From: Lentzea sp. NBRC 105346
GTDB lineage: Bacteria > Actinomycetota > Actinomycetes > Mycobacteriales > Pseudonocardiaceae
Length of the DNA stretch: 64,000 nt
Direction: 5' to 3'
Assembly (NCBI RefSeq): GCF_030269605.1
Contig: NZ_BSTQ01000006.1
Location: 62,001-126,000 of the forward strand
Shown here piece after piece: positions 46,010 to 54,246 of the stretch; position 1 is the stretch's first letter; each line of letters opens with the position of its first letter. The notes beneath the pieces were generated by a model. The model saw only the letters and a list, made by a program, of their open reading frames with translations. It was not told the DNA's origin and did no database searches. A program made the position numbers and the translations under genes.

Positions 46010-46887
46010 CGCACTCCCTCCTGGTAGTTGATGTGCTCGACAGAGCTGGCCACGATCGCGGCGCCGGTGCGCAGCAGCTCGTGAACGCCCTTCGACGTGG
46101 CAGAGTGGATCGGTCCCGGTACGCCGTAGACCCGACGGCCGAGCTCGTTGGCGGCTTGGGCGACGGTGAGAGCGCCGCTGCGCTGCCCGGCTTCGACGAT
46201 CACAGTCGCTGTGCTGAGCGCAGCCAGTAGCCGGCATCGAGCGTGGAAGCGGACGCGGGTCGGCGGCGCGCCGATCGGATATTCGCTGACGAGCAGTCCG
46301 CCCTGGTCGATCACCGTCTGGTAGAGGCGGGCGTGCTGGTGCGGGTAGGTCAGGTCGACACCGTTGGCGAGTACGACGATCGTCCTGCCCTGGCCTGCCA
46401 GTGCGCCACGGTGCGCCGCCTCGTCCACTCCGAGACCGCCGCCGCTGACGACGGTCACCTCGGCGCGAGCGAGCTCACAGCTCATGTCCCCGGCTACCGT
46501 GTTCCCGTACGCCGAGGACGCGCGGGCGCCCGTGACCGTGACCGCGGGACTGGTGAGTTCGGCCAACGAGCCGCTGCCGCGTATCCACAGCGCCAGCGGA
46601 GCGCCGTGGCCGGTCGCCAGGCTGGTCAGCCGGCCGAACGGCCACTCGTCGTTCTCGGGCGTGAGCAAACGCGCCGTTCCGTCGTCGAGGGCTCGCAGGT
46701 CGTCGTCGATCCGGGCTTCGGGCCGGGTGATCTCGCTGCGCACGGTGGCGGGGGCGGTTCCGTGCCGGATCTGGGCGACGGCGTCGACCGGCCCGTGGAC
46801 GGCGACGTACTGGTGGATGGCTGGTGCTGGTGGTTCGGCTGCGCGCAGTAGGAACAGCCTGGCGTGCAGTTCATCGCGTGAAGGCAT
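46006..46887 (-). CDS. DprA/Smf-like DNA-processing protein
   Basis: A 293-residue protein with the DprA Rossmann-type fold: PAVTVTGARASSAYGNTVAG (consensus G-S-R/A), VTVVSGGGLGVDEAAHRGAL with the G-G-x-A/G-x-G-I/V-D signature, IVVLANGVDLTYPHQHARLY, GGLLVSEYPIGAPP, and GALTVAQAANELGRRVYGVPG. The C-terminal winged helix is reduced. AGGAG 8 bases before ATG 46887. DprA binds incoming ssDNA and loads RecA; here it could process DNA entering by conjugation. Coupled to the YgjP-like gene. Confidence 0.85.
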   Translation of the reverse strand: MPSRDELHARLFLLRAAEPPAPAIHQYVAVHGPVDAVAQIRHGTAPATVRSEITRPEARIDDDLRALDDGTARLLTPENDEWPFGRLTSLATGHGAPLALWIRGSGSLAELTSPAVTVTGARASSAYGNTVAGDMSCELARAEVTVVSGGGLGVDEAAHRGALAGQGRTIVVLANGVDLTYPHQHARLYQTVIDQGGLLVSEYPIGAPPTRVRFHARCRLLAALSTATVIVEAGQRSGALTVAQAANELGRRVYGVPGPIHSATSKGVHELLRTGAAIVASSVEHINYQEGVR

Positions 46888-46956
46888 GGTCAAACTCCTG
46901 GATGGGTCGGTGTGGCGGTTCGGTGGGGTTCCGTGCTTGGCCGGCGCTGGTCCGGG

Positions 46957-47055
46957 CTAGGGCTCGGTGCGGTCGTGCAGCGGGATGGGCAGGCTGTGAC
47001 CGATCAGTTCGCGCCAGCGGGAGTCGCTGGTGTGCACGTGAGCACCGGAGGCCAT
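46957..47055 (-). CDS. Possible short ORF (32 aa)
   Basis: ATG 47055 with AGGAACG upstream encodes a 32-residue peptide (GAHVHTSDSRWRELIGHSLP). It is in the same direction as the block and lies in an otherwise empty 190-base gap. Unverified. Confidence 0.25.
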   Translation of the reverse strand: MASGAHVHTSDSRWRELIGHSLPIPLHDRTEP

Positions 47056-47077
47056 GAACCACGTTCCTGACGGGGCG

Positions 47078-47758
47078 TCAGCGGGGGCGTGCGACGTAGC
47101 GGCCGTACTCGAACAGCAGGTACACGCCCGGTGCGTCGTCCGAGGGTTCGGAAATCCGGGCGACAGCGGGGAGTGTCCGATCCTCGCCAACGCCGAGGAT
47201 CGTCACGTAGCGGACGCGGGAGGACAGGCCCTTGTTAGGGCTGTGGAATGGGCCGGTCAGGATCTCCGCACGCAGTCCTTTCCGGACGACTGGCACTTCG
47301 ATGACGCCGTCCCCGAGTTCGGGGACCTGGTCGAGTTCTGTGATGCCCCAGGGTGTTTCGGTGTAGGAAGCCAGAATCCGGTAGGCCGGTATGTAGGCGG
47401 CGCCATGGCGCACAGTGGTTGTGGCCTCAGCGGGCAGCCGGGTCAGCACGGTCTTGCGCAGGGTGTTTGTCCAGGCGTGCGCTTCGCTGGTGGGCCAGCC
47501 GATCGTTCCGCTGGTCTGGTACTCGTAGCAGTCCAGCAGGCACAGCACTGCGATCGGATGCAGCGCGCGGTCGGTCACCGTCGCGACGTAGTCCGGCGGC
47601 TCGCTGTCCTCCTGCTCGGCGTCGCGAACGGGCCGGTGCTGCTGAAGAAGCATCTGGCCGACCGGAGTGAGATCGTCGAGAACGCCGATCAAGCCGAATT
47701 GCAGACCGGCATTGACGAGTCCATCGATGTGGGCGGGGTGCAGGTCGAACCGAGACAT
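47078..47758 (-). CDS. Hypothetical ICE protein (226 aa)
   Basis: Starts MSRFDLHPAHIDGLVNAGLQ, with a mixed alpha/beta composition and a middle part RALHPIAVLCLLDCYEYQTS. The C-terminal half has a beta-rich pattern (YVTILGVGEDRTLPAVARIS) ending YLLFEYGRYVARPR. No catalytic motif or membrane segment. It follows the PP-loop gene with a 40-base gap. I recall similar proteins only as unnamed genes of actinobacterial mobile elements. Confidence 0.55.
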   Translation of the reverse strand: MSRFDLHPAHIDGLVNAGLQFGLIGVLDDLTPVGQMLLQQHRPVRDAEQEDSEPPDYVATVTDRALHPIAVLCLLDCYEYQTSGTIGWPTSEAHAWTNTLRKTVLTRLPAEATTTVRHGAAYIPAYRILASYTETPWGITELDQVPELGDGVIEVPVVRKGLRAEILTGPFHSPNKGLSSRVRYVTILGVGEDRTLPAVARISEPSDDAPGVYLLFEYGRYVARPR

Positions 47759-47798
47759 GGCGGTATCCCTTCAAGAGACGGAAAGAGCGGTGGCTGGT

Positions 47799-49106
47799 TC
47801 AGGCCGCGCTGCTGCGGCCCTGGCTTTCGATGAGGGCTTGCTGCACGGTGCCAATGGCCGTGTCGACGCGGCGCTCCAGCCGGGCCAGTGCCTCGTCGGT
47901 GTTGTCGGCCCAGGCGTCGGCGAAGCTGTCGATCTTCTTGTCCTGCGCCTGGGCGGGAGCGACGGTGTAGAACTCCTCCTGGGTCGGATAGTTCCCGTCG
48001 CAGCGCTTGCGGAGCCATAGCCGGCGGTGGGTATCTCGATCGCCATCGCGGGCCGGTGCTCCGGCGATCTCCTCGTTCTTCGTCAGCGGGATGTCGACGA
48101 GCCGGCTGACTTCGGCCAGTGCGTTGTGGACGGTGCGGTGCCCGCCGAGCAGGACGCTGTCCACGGATCGGGCCGCGTTGGCCGGTGCGTAGTAGACCCG
48201 GCGTACGCGGTAGATGGCCCACGGCATCGTCTTCATGCGGGTTACGGCGAGGGTGATGGGCTCGGTCACCTGGTCACGGCGCAGTCGGGTGATCAGTGAC
48301 TTGCCGGGCCCGAACAGGCCCGATCGAGGGTTGAGCGCCAGACAGACGTACTCGTCGATGATGTGCTGTGCCGCTTCGGTTGGGAGCGCGGCGAACCGTG
48401 CGAGTTGCTCGGGCCAGCCCGACTTGTTGCCAGCGTAGGGACAGTGTCGGCAGCAACTTTTCGGCCACGCCACGCCGAGTTTGCGGTACAGGTAGTCGAG
48501 GCAGTCCTGTCGGCTCCATCCCCATTCGTAGATCGGGTACGTCGGGATGCGTTGTCCGCCCATGGAATAAGCGGAGTCCCGCGTGATCCTGGTGTGCTCG
48601 TGGACGTTGAACCCGAGCGCGTGGATGTAGGGTCTGTCGCCGAACTCGTTGGCCCGCCAGGCATCCTGTGGCGTTCCCTTGGCTTTCTGGCTGCATTTGC
48701 GGACTCCGCCGAGCTGCGGCATGGTGCCGGTGACGCGGTTCTCGCGGGAGAGCTTGTACACCCCGTCGAGGTGCAGCCGGTACGGTTGCCGGGTGTCCTG
48801 GAGGACGGCGACGCCGTCCTGCTTGGTCGGGCCGTTGCGGGCGACTTCGACCAGGCGAACGTTGTGTTTGCGGAGCAAGGGAAGAATGTGGTGCTGGACC
48901 AGTCTTCCGGTGGTGCTCCACTCGTCTCCGGTCTGCGCGATGACGACGATCAGGTTGGAGAAGTCCAGCGCGATCGTGTCGGGTCGGGCGGCCGTGTTGG
49001 TGAGCATGCGGAGGATGCCGGCTGTTGATTCCGCACCCATCCCGTACGACCAGATGTAGGGCATCCGATCGAGGGGTTCGGCGGTTGTTCGTGTCCTCCC
49101 TTGCAT
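47799..49106 (-). CDS. PP-loop (PAPS-reductase-like) protein, divergent (435 aa)
   Basis: The ATG at 49106 has AGGAC just upstream. The start reads PYIWSYGMGAESTAGILRML, a divergent PP-loop (ATP alpha-hydrolase, consensus SGGxDS) with Gly-Met-Gly-Ala-Glu-Ser. Later comes the cysteine motif SCCRHCPYAGNKSGWPEQLA and Lys-Ser-rich loops, the layout of PAPS-reductase-family domains. Such enzymes adenylate substrates or transfer sulfur; the substrate here is unknown. A second, more canonical PP-loop gene is encoded two genes upstream (49812-51062), so they may act as a pair. Confidence 0.65.
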   Translation of the reverse strand: MQGRTRTTAEPLDRMPYIWSYGMGAESTAGILRMLTNTAARPDTIALDFSNLIVVIAQTGDEWSTTGRLVQHHILPLLRKHNVRLVEVARNGPTKQDGVAVLQDTRQPYRLHLDGVYKLSRENRVTGTMPQLGGVRKCSQKAKGTPQDAWRANEFGDRPYIHALGFNVHEHTRITRDSAYSMGGQRIPTYPIYEWGWSRQDCLDYLYRKLGVAWPKSCCRHCPYAGNKSGWPEQLARFAALPTEAAQHIIDEYVCLALNPRSGLFGPGKSLITRLRRDQVTEPITLAVTRMKTMPWAIYRVRRVYYAPANAARSVDSVLLGGHRTVHNALAEVSRLVDIPLTKNEEIAGAPARDGDRDTHRRLWLRKRCDGNYPTQEEFYTVAPAQAQDKKIDSFADAWADNTDEALARLERRVDTAIGTVQQALIESQGRSSAA

Positions 49107-49165
49107 GTTGTCCTCCGTCGTGATTTCCGTGCGGACAGTCGATCCGCGTGGATCGCCTGCAGTGG

Positions 49166-49693
49166 TTAGAAGATGTTCGGCAGGCGCCAGGTGATGGGCC
49201 GGATACGCAGGGGCCGCGTGCCTGCGTAGGAGGCGGCGAGGTTGCCGTGGTCGGTGATGACCCGATAGCCGGCGAGCCACACGGCGAACCACGGTTCGGC
49301 AGCAGCGCCTCGGCGAGCCGACGCGTCGGGCGCCGACAGCATGTTCGTGTTCAGTCGTGGCAGGGACGAGCGGTAGTGATCCAGTTGTCCGCCGATCATC
49401 GGGCAGGACTCGCTGGTGTACGCGGCGCACCAGGGATGTAGTGCTGGCTCGCTCGTGCACTGCCGTGGCAGGTCGGACAACCGCATCATCAGCAAGGCGC
49501 GGTGCTCCAACGGCCGTCCGCACACGCCGCACCACCGGTTGACCAAGGCGTGGCCCATCCGATCGCGATCGACCGAGCCGAAGAGGTACCGCCCGTCGGC
49601 CGTGCGAGGCGTGATCCAGGGCACGACCAGTCCACCCGCAGTCGGGAGATGCTGTAGCGACAACGGAATTGGGGGCACGACGATGTCGTTCAT
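49166..49693 (-). CDS. Cysteine-rich hypothetical protein between the PP-loop genes (175 aa)
   Basis: ATG at 49693 with AAAGGATC upstream. The central part has NRWCGVCGRPLEHRALLMMR, LPRQCTSEPALHPWCAAYTS and ESCPMIGG: four or five cysteines and a histidine that could bind zinc. The remainder is Pro-rich. This Cys/His arrangement followed by a PAPS-reductase-like neighbour suggests a partner in the same reaction, but the family is not recognised. Confidence 0.55.
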   Translation of the reverse strand: MNDIVVPPIPLSLQHLPTAGGLVVPWITPRTADGRYLFGSVDRDRMGHALVNRWCGVCGRPLEHRALLMMRLSDLPRQCTSEPALHPWCAAYTSESCPMIGGQLDHYRSSLPRLNTNMLSAPDASARRGAAAEPWFAVWLAGYRVITDHGNLAASYAGTRPLRIRPITWRLPNIF

Positions 49694-49811
49694 GATCCTT
49701 TCTCCATTGGGTTGTCGCGTCGCGCACGCACGCGAAGGCACGTGCGCGACGCTGAAGGTGGATGAATGACGGCCACGCGACTTGCCCGCGTCTGATTCGA
49801 CTGCCGAGCTG

Positions 49812-51062
49812 TCAGGCTGCGCGTGACGTGGAGTCGCGTGCGCACCCGTTGGCCTGGCTGCCGATGCGGAGTTCGAGCCGCACGGTTTGGCTGTGGCAGC
49901 AGTACAAGGCGCGTGGGTCGAGCCAGTCGGTGTTCCGGTGGTCGTCCGGCGCGAGACCGACGGCAGTGGGCACGCCGAGGTCGGCATCGGTGTCGGTGAA
50001 CAACCTGCCGGCGCCGAGTGTGATCTCCTCGCCAACCATCGGCGTGACGGGTGCGAGGGACCGCGCGATATCGCCACAGTGGCCGGAGCGACGGGTCTCG
50101 ACAACCACGGCAACGAGTCGTCCAGGTTGTCCGACGGGTGCGTTCTCGAACGAGACGTAGTCCTCGGCGTCCGGGCCGGTGAGCAGGAAGACGGTGCCGT
50201 AACGGTCGGTCTGGCGCTCGGACCTCGGCCACCACAGTTCGCCCTGGCCGAGCTCGATCGTGGCGGTCTCCTCGGTGTGTTCCGAGGTTGGGTGGTGCTC
50301 GGCGGCGGCGATGATCTCGGCCATGGACATGTCGTTGCGGAACCGGTGTCCGATCTCGGCTTCCAGATCGGCGTACTCGGCGGCCAGCTCCGGGCGTAGT
50401 TGCGCGGCGCGCACGAGATCCGCACGACTGGCGAGCACGCAGAGGGAGCACGACAGGCGGGTCATGCCCTGGTCGTAGGCCGGGTGGTACGGCACACCGG
50501 ACGTACGGATGCGTTGCCATACCTGGGTTTCGGTCCAGTCGTGGATCGGAAGCCAGGTGTCAACGGTGCGCCGTCCGCTGCTGGCGGCCTCGTCACGGCT
50601 CAGGCTTGCCTTCTTCAGCCGTGCCCGCGATTCCTCGGCGCGTAGGCCCATGCAGTTCAGCACGCGGGCCGGACGGCCGAGATCGCCGAGCTCGGCGACC
50701 AGTTGCGTGATGAGTTTCCTTGCAGGGCCTCGCTTCTGATCCGAAGTGCAGTAGCGAGCCGCGGCCGAAGGCCAGCGCCCGCGGCGGCGAACCTGGTCGA
50801 GGAGCTGTCCTTGCTCGCGGTGGCGTTGTTCGTAGCGCACCCCGTAGTGCTCGGCCTGCTTGCGGGCGAGTTCGCTGGTGCCGGGCCACTCGACGTGGCC
50901 GAGCGCGCAGTGCAGGACGGTGATGCGATCGAGCACTCCCGTGGCCTCGGCGAGGGTGCAGACTTCGTCGAGCATCGCTTGCGAGTCTTTGCCGCCGCTG
51001 CTGTTGACGAGGATGACGTCATAGGCTGCGAGGTTCGGCACTTCCGTGGTTGACGCGTGCAT
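49812..51062 (-). CDS. PAPS-reductase-family PP-loop protein
   Basis: The 416-residue protein has the canonical PP-loop YDVILVNSSGGKDSQAMLDE (residues about 15-34), a helix RKQAEHYGVRYEQRHREQ, RARLKKASL, the PP-loop-family WLPIHDWTETQVWQRIRTSG, and a cysteine motif LSCSLCVLASRADLVRA. This matches phosphoadenosine-phosphosulfate-reductase family domains found on phages, plasmids and ICEs. The last 120 residues are a separate, beta-rich domain. Possible roles range from sulfur transfer to nucleotide or DNA modification. ATG 51062 has GAAAGGGG upstream. Confidence 0.75.
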   Translation of the reverse strand: MHASTTEVPNLAAYDVILVNSSGGKDSQAMLDEVCTLAEATGVLDRITVLHCALGHVEWPGTSELARKQAEHYGVRYEQRHREQGQLLDQVRRRGRWPSAAARYCTSDQKRGPARKLITQLVAELGDLGRPARVLNCMGLRAEESRARLKKASLSRDEAASSGRRTVDTWLPIHDWTETQVWQRIRTSGVPYHPAYDQGMTRLSCSLCVLASRADLVRAAQLRPELAAEYADLEAEIGHRFRNDMSMAEIIAAAEHHPTSEHTEETATIELGQGELWWPRSERQTDRYGTVFLLTGPDAEDYVSFENAPVGQPGRLVAVVVETRRSGHCGDIARSLAPVTPMVGEEITLGAGRLFTDTDADLGVPTAVGLAPDDHRNTDWLDPRALYCCHSQTVRLELRIGSQANGCARDSTSRAA

Positions 51063-51149
51063 GAGTCACCCCTTTCATCAACGTGATGCGATTGGAGTCC
51101 TGAGTGGACTTTGGTGTCGTTGGGTCGTGCGTGAGTGGGTGCGCAGACA

Positions 51150-51199
51150 GCGCGATGCCCTCCCCTGGTGGGCTTCCAACGCTGGGGAGGGCATCGCGC
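51150..51199. terminator. Perfect 16-base inverted repeat between accessory genes
   Basis: Arms 51150-51165 and 51184-51199 (GCGCGATGCCCTCCCC and its complement) with an 18-base loop, in the gap between two leftward genes. No T-run; it may reduce read-through or stabilise mRNA. Confidence 0.6.
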
Positions 51200-51227
51200 C
51201 GATGCGTGTATCTGGTCGACGGAGTGG

Positions 51228-51611
51228 TCAGGAGTGGCGGTGGCACCGAATGGCGTGATCGACGGCGTTGGTGATCGTGTCGCCGTTGGTCTGGGCGCTT
51301 GCGTGTTGGTAGAGCGGCCAGGACCAGACGCAGTCGCGTCCGTCGCAGTAGATGCGAACGTGTCCGTCGTCGTCTTCCTGTAGTACCAAGGGAAGCCGGT
51401 GCCGCTCGGGCTCCGATCGCTGGGGCGTGCCGCCCAGCAGGGTAAGGCGCGAACCGTCCTGAAATCCCACGTCGACCCCGCGTTCGGCGAGGTGTTGCAC
51501 GACGTGGCTGACCAGGTCTTGCGCATTGACCTTGCCGACGGCCGAGCCGGGCCGGACGGGATCTTCGAGGTAGTGGTAGACCAGGTCTTCCAGTGTTTCG
51601 AACAGAATCAT
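51228..51611 (-). CDS. Small hypothetical protein (127 aa)
   Basis: AAAGGG upstream of ATG 51611. The acidic protein starts MILFETLEDLVYHYLEDPVR and has VSHVVQHLAERGVDVGFQDG; the C-terminal end contains DGRDCVWSWPLYQHASAQT and IRCHRHS, with two cysteines. No domain recognised. Typical of small accessory genes in mobile elements. Confidence 0.5.
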   Translation of the reverse strand: MILFETLEDLVYHYLEDPVRPGSAVGKVNAQDLVSHVVQHLAERGVDVGFQDGSRLTLLGGTPQRSEPERHRLPLVLQEDDDGHVRIYCDGRDCVWSWPLYQHASAQTNGDTITNAVDHAIRCHRHS

Positions 51612-51693
51612 CGGTTGAGCCCTTTCGTGGGAGGCGAACAGGTGCGTGGGAAGGGAGCGCGTGCCGGCCAGACACAGGCGACGGTTGGCGGCG

Positions 51694-52500
51694 CTACTTG
51701 TACTCGCGCTTCCACCTGGCTTCGACCTTGAGCGCGAGTTCGTCGCGCAGGTCGTCCTCGGTGCGGCCGTGCTTCGCGGCCAGTGCGGCCAGGATGAGCC
51801 GGGCGTCCTCCTGGTACTCGGCGATGGTGTCTCGGTGGCGGGCGATGCTTGCCCTGGCCAGGTGCCGGGCGTAGGCCACGGCGTCCGCGTAGGAGCGGCG
51901 GGCCGTAAACTCGGTGTCGATCTGCCCATACCCCTTGGTGCGCAAGGGCGTTCCGTCCGGTGCGGTAATCGCTTTCGCGGCCTTGGTCTTCGCGCGCTCG
52001 GCCTTCTCCGCTTCCCGCGCGAGTTGTTCGGGGGTCTTGATCCGGCTGGGCCGGTTACGGACGTCGACCGGCGCGCTGGGGTAGCACTCGGTGCACGCGG
52101 CCTTGCCGGCCTGCTCGACGATCTCGGTCTCGTCGTGCCCTGAGAGCTGGGTGAGCCAGGCGAACCGGGTGGACGGGAAGCAGGTACGGCACGCCATGGT
52201 GCGGTGCACATGGCCACCGGTGTTGAGGACCAGCCAGGCGCGGGTCCAGCCGCCTCGGCGTTCGAACTCCGCATCGAGGGGACGCGCTGCGGCTTCGCAC
52301 TCGGCGATGGTCTGGCGGGCCTGTTCGATCCGTGGCTGCAACTCGGTCGTGTACTGGGCCATGCCGTCGTTTACCAAGCGCCGGACGCGGGCGGTGAGCT
52401 TGTTGAGGGCGTCCTGGGCCTTGGCGTGGTTGATGCCGAGCCGGGCGAGCTCTTCGTCGATCTCGGACGGGGTTGCGGTGGCGGGGGCGTCGATGGGCAT
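51694..52500 (-). CDS. Coiled-coil and CxxC-containing hypothetical protein (268 aa)
   Basis: Residues 15-80 are helical/coiled-coil (LGINHAKAQDALNKLTARVR). A middle part has HRTMACRTCFPSTRFAWLTQ and GKAACTECYPSAPVDVRNRP, two CxxC pairs suggesting a zinc-binding fold. The C-terminal 80 residues are again helical (YADAVAYARHLARASIARHR). Similar proteins are common hypothetical members of actinobacterial plasmids and phages. ATG at 52500. Confidence 0.55.
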   Translation of the reverse strand: MPIDAPATATPSEIDEELARLGINHAKAQDALNKLTARVRRLVNDGMAQYTTELQPRIEQARQTIAECEAAARPLDAEFERRGGWTRAWLVLNTGGHVHRTMACRTCFPSTRFAWLTQLSGHDETEIVEQAGKAACTECYPSAPVDVRNRPSRIKTPEQLAREAEKAERAKTKAAKAITAPDGTPLRTKGYGQIDTEFTARRSYADAVAYARHLARASIARHRDTIAEYQEDARLILAALAAKHGRTEDDLRDELALKVEARWKREYK

Positions 52501-52825
52501 GGTGGTTCACCTCGGAATGGGTTCGGGCCAGGCCGTGTCGGCCAGGCGGGGGGCGTGGGAACGCGTCGCCGGTGCGCCAGGCGCGGATGGCTGGGGCGAA
52601 TTCGCTGGTGATGGAGCGGTCGAGGTCGCGGGTGTCGATTGCGGTTCGGCCGTTGCGTTGGGCGTCGGCCTACAGGTCGAGGACCTTGGTGAGGCTGTCG
52701 GCCAGCAGCGCGGTCAGCGGCATGCCGGGGGTGGTGTAGTGGTCGAGCTGGCGGACCGGCAGCTCGACCACGTTCTCGGGTCCGGGTTTGGCGCAGGACA
52801 GGGTGACCCTGTCGATCTGGGACAT
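52501..52825 (-). pseudogene. Small gene interrupted by an in-frame TAG
   Basis: From ATG 52825 the frame reads SQIDRVTLSCAKPGPENVVE, LPVRQLDHYTTPGMPLTALL and SLTKVLDL, then hits TAG (52672-52670). After the stop the same frame continues sensibly (NGRTAIDTRDLDRSITSEFA, PAIRAWRTGDAFP). It looks like a nonsense mutation in a short ICE gene, although a genuine stop with overlapping genes remains possible. Confidence 0.4.
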
Positions 52826-52879
52826 CGGCGGTGAGTTGGGAGACGTAGGCCCAGCAGCCCATGCGGTTGGTCGCGTGGG

Positions 52880-53005
52880 TCAGTGACTGGTGCGGTAGGT
52901 GGCGTTCCCGTGCCATGTCGAGCGCTTTGGCGCGGTTCGCCGGCATGGTGAGCTCACGTCGTCCAGACGCGCCCGTGATTGGTCGAGGCGGTCGTAGAAC
53001 TTCAC
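52880..53005 (-). CDS. Possible short ORF (41 aa)
   Basis: GTG 53005 opens a frame giving KFYDRLDQSRARLDDVSSP and a basic tail. An overlapping frame also encodes a plausible helical stretch (NRAKALDMARERHLPHQSLT), so this 53,050-52,830 patch is ambiguous and may be degraded. Confidence 0.25.
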   Translation of the reverse strand: MKFYDRLDQSRARLDDVSSPCRRTAPKRSTWHGNATYRTSH

Positions 53006-53043
53006 GAACGCGAGGGGCTCCTTTCCTTTGTGGTGGCGCGGTG

Positions 53044-53631
53044 TCACGTGCGGGTCCGGGCGAGCGTGCGAGGTGGCAGGGCGGTGGTGGTCCAGCCGTA
53101 GAGGTCGAAGACCTGGCGGGCGTGGGTGCGGCAGTAGAGGTCGAAGGCGCCGCCTTGGCCGGCGTGGGTAGCGCGACGGTGGCAGTAGCGCGGGGCGCGG
53201 CCGTTGCCGAATTCGGTTTGCCAGGTGCACACACGCAGCCGGTGCACGCGGACAACGAGGCCAGGGCCGCCGTTGACGCCGGTCCAGCGGCCTCCGTCAA
53301 CGTCGGTGGCGTGCCAGACGTAGCGGGTCCACATCCCGCCGGACGGTGTGTAGGCGCGCCTGCCGACCTGGCGGGCGTCGGCGGGGTCGATCGTGGCCAG
53401 GTGCCCGCCGGGCCAGGTGGTCAGCGCGTCACCGGCCGAGGACACGTAGGCGACGAACGTGTTCGCGCGGGTCATGGCCTCGCGTTCACGGTCGTTCGAA
53501 CACGAGTAGCAGCTTGTGGCGCTGGTGGTCGGGTTGAGCGCGCGGCCGGTCCCGATGCCGGTGGGGTCCGGCGTGGCGGTGTGGCCGCAGTCGAGGACGT
53601 CCGCGATGGCGGCGGATGAGGAGGTGGTCAT
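53044..53631 (-). CDS. Hypothetical Cys/His-rich protein (195 aa)
   Basis: The protein begins with ADVLDCGHTATPD and SATSCYSCSNDREREAMTRA, a CxH...CxxC group suggesting a zinc finger, then VAYVSSAGDALTTWPGGHLA and WTRYVWHATDVDGGRWTGVN. The end has another CWxxx/CxxH-type group (PRYCHRRATHAGQGGAFDLY, CRTHARQVFDLYGW). No known family. ATG at 53631. Confidence 0.5.
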   Translation of the reverse strand: MTTSSSAAIADVLDCGHTATPDPTGIGTGRALNPTTSATSCYSCSNDREREAMTRANTFVAYVSSAGDALTTWPGGHLATIDPADARQVGRRAYTPSGGMWTRYVWHATDVDGGRWTGVNGGPGLVVRVHRLRVCTWQTEFGNGRAPRYCHRRATHAGQGGAFDLYCRTHARQVFDLYGWTTTALPPRTLARTRT

Positions 53632-53771
53632 GGCGGTGTCGGTCCTTTCCAGCCGGAGATGTGCGCGGCAAAGCCCGAGAGGTCGCCTCGCCGGTGGGGC
53701 CGGTGGACATGCCGGGCGGAATCAAGACGAGGTCGACCGTCGCGGTGGTCGAGATAGGACGGGCGAGGTGG

Positions 53772-54188
53772 TTAGGCCAGCAGCCATCGGCGAGATGCAG
53801 CCGTCTCCTGGCACGGGTCGAGATGGCGCGGATCGGCGCAATCACGAACACGACGGGCGACCACGAACCACCAGCGCAGCAACGCGCGGACCGCGCGGGC
53901 ACGGCTTGTGGCGATCGGCAGGAAGTACACAAGTCCCTCACCGTCGAGGAGGTGCGCACGGTCGCGGTAGGCGGTGGGCGACCATCGGCCGCGAATTCGG
54001 ACGAGGCCACCGATGATGCTGGCGGGCTGGCGAATGCCGTAGCGCTCGTCGATCGTGACGATGTGGACGGTGTGGCCACCGGTCGCGTCCACGATCTGAG
54101 TCAGGGTCGCCATGCCGTCGCGGGAGTCTCGTCCGTTGACCCACAGCGTCACGACGGCGGTGGTGTGGGTGTTCGTGGTGTCGGACAT
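53772..54188 (-). CDS. Hypothetical protein (138 aa)
   Basis: ATG at 54188. The first half is beta-rich (AVVTLWVNGRDSRDGMATLT, VHIVTIDERYGIRQPASIIG), the second basic and rich in Arg/Trp (RAVRALLRWWFVVARRVRDC). No catalytic motif. It is part of the leftward run of small accessory genes. Confidence 0.45.
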   Translation of the reverse strand: MSDTTNTHTTAVVTLWVNGRDSRDGMATLTQIVDATGGHTVHIVTIDERYGIRQPASIIGGLVRIRGRWSPTAYRDRAHLLDGEGLVYFLPIATSRARAVRALLRWWFVVARRVRDCADPRHLDPCQETAASRRWLLA

Positions 54189-54246
54189 GGGAAGGCGCTT
54201 CCTTCGGGACGGGATCAGCGTGTCCTTGCGTTGGCGGGGTTACCTG

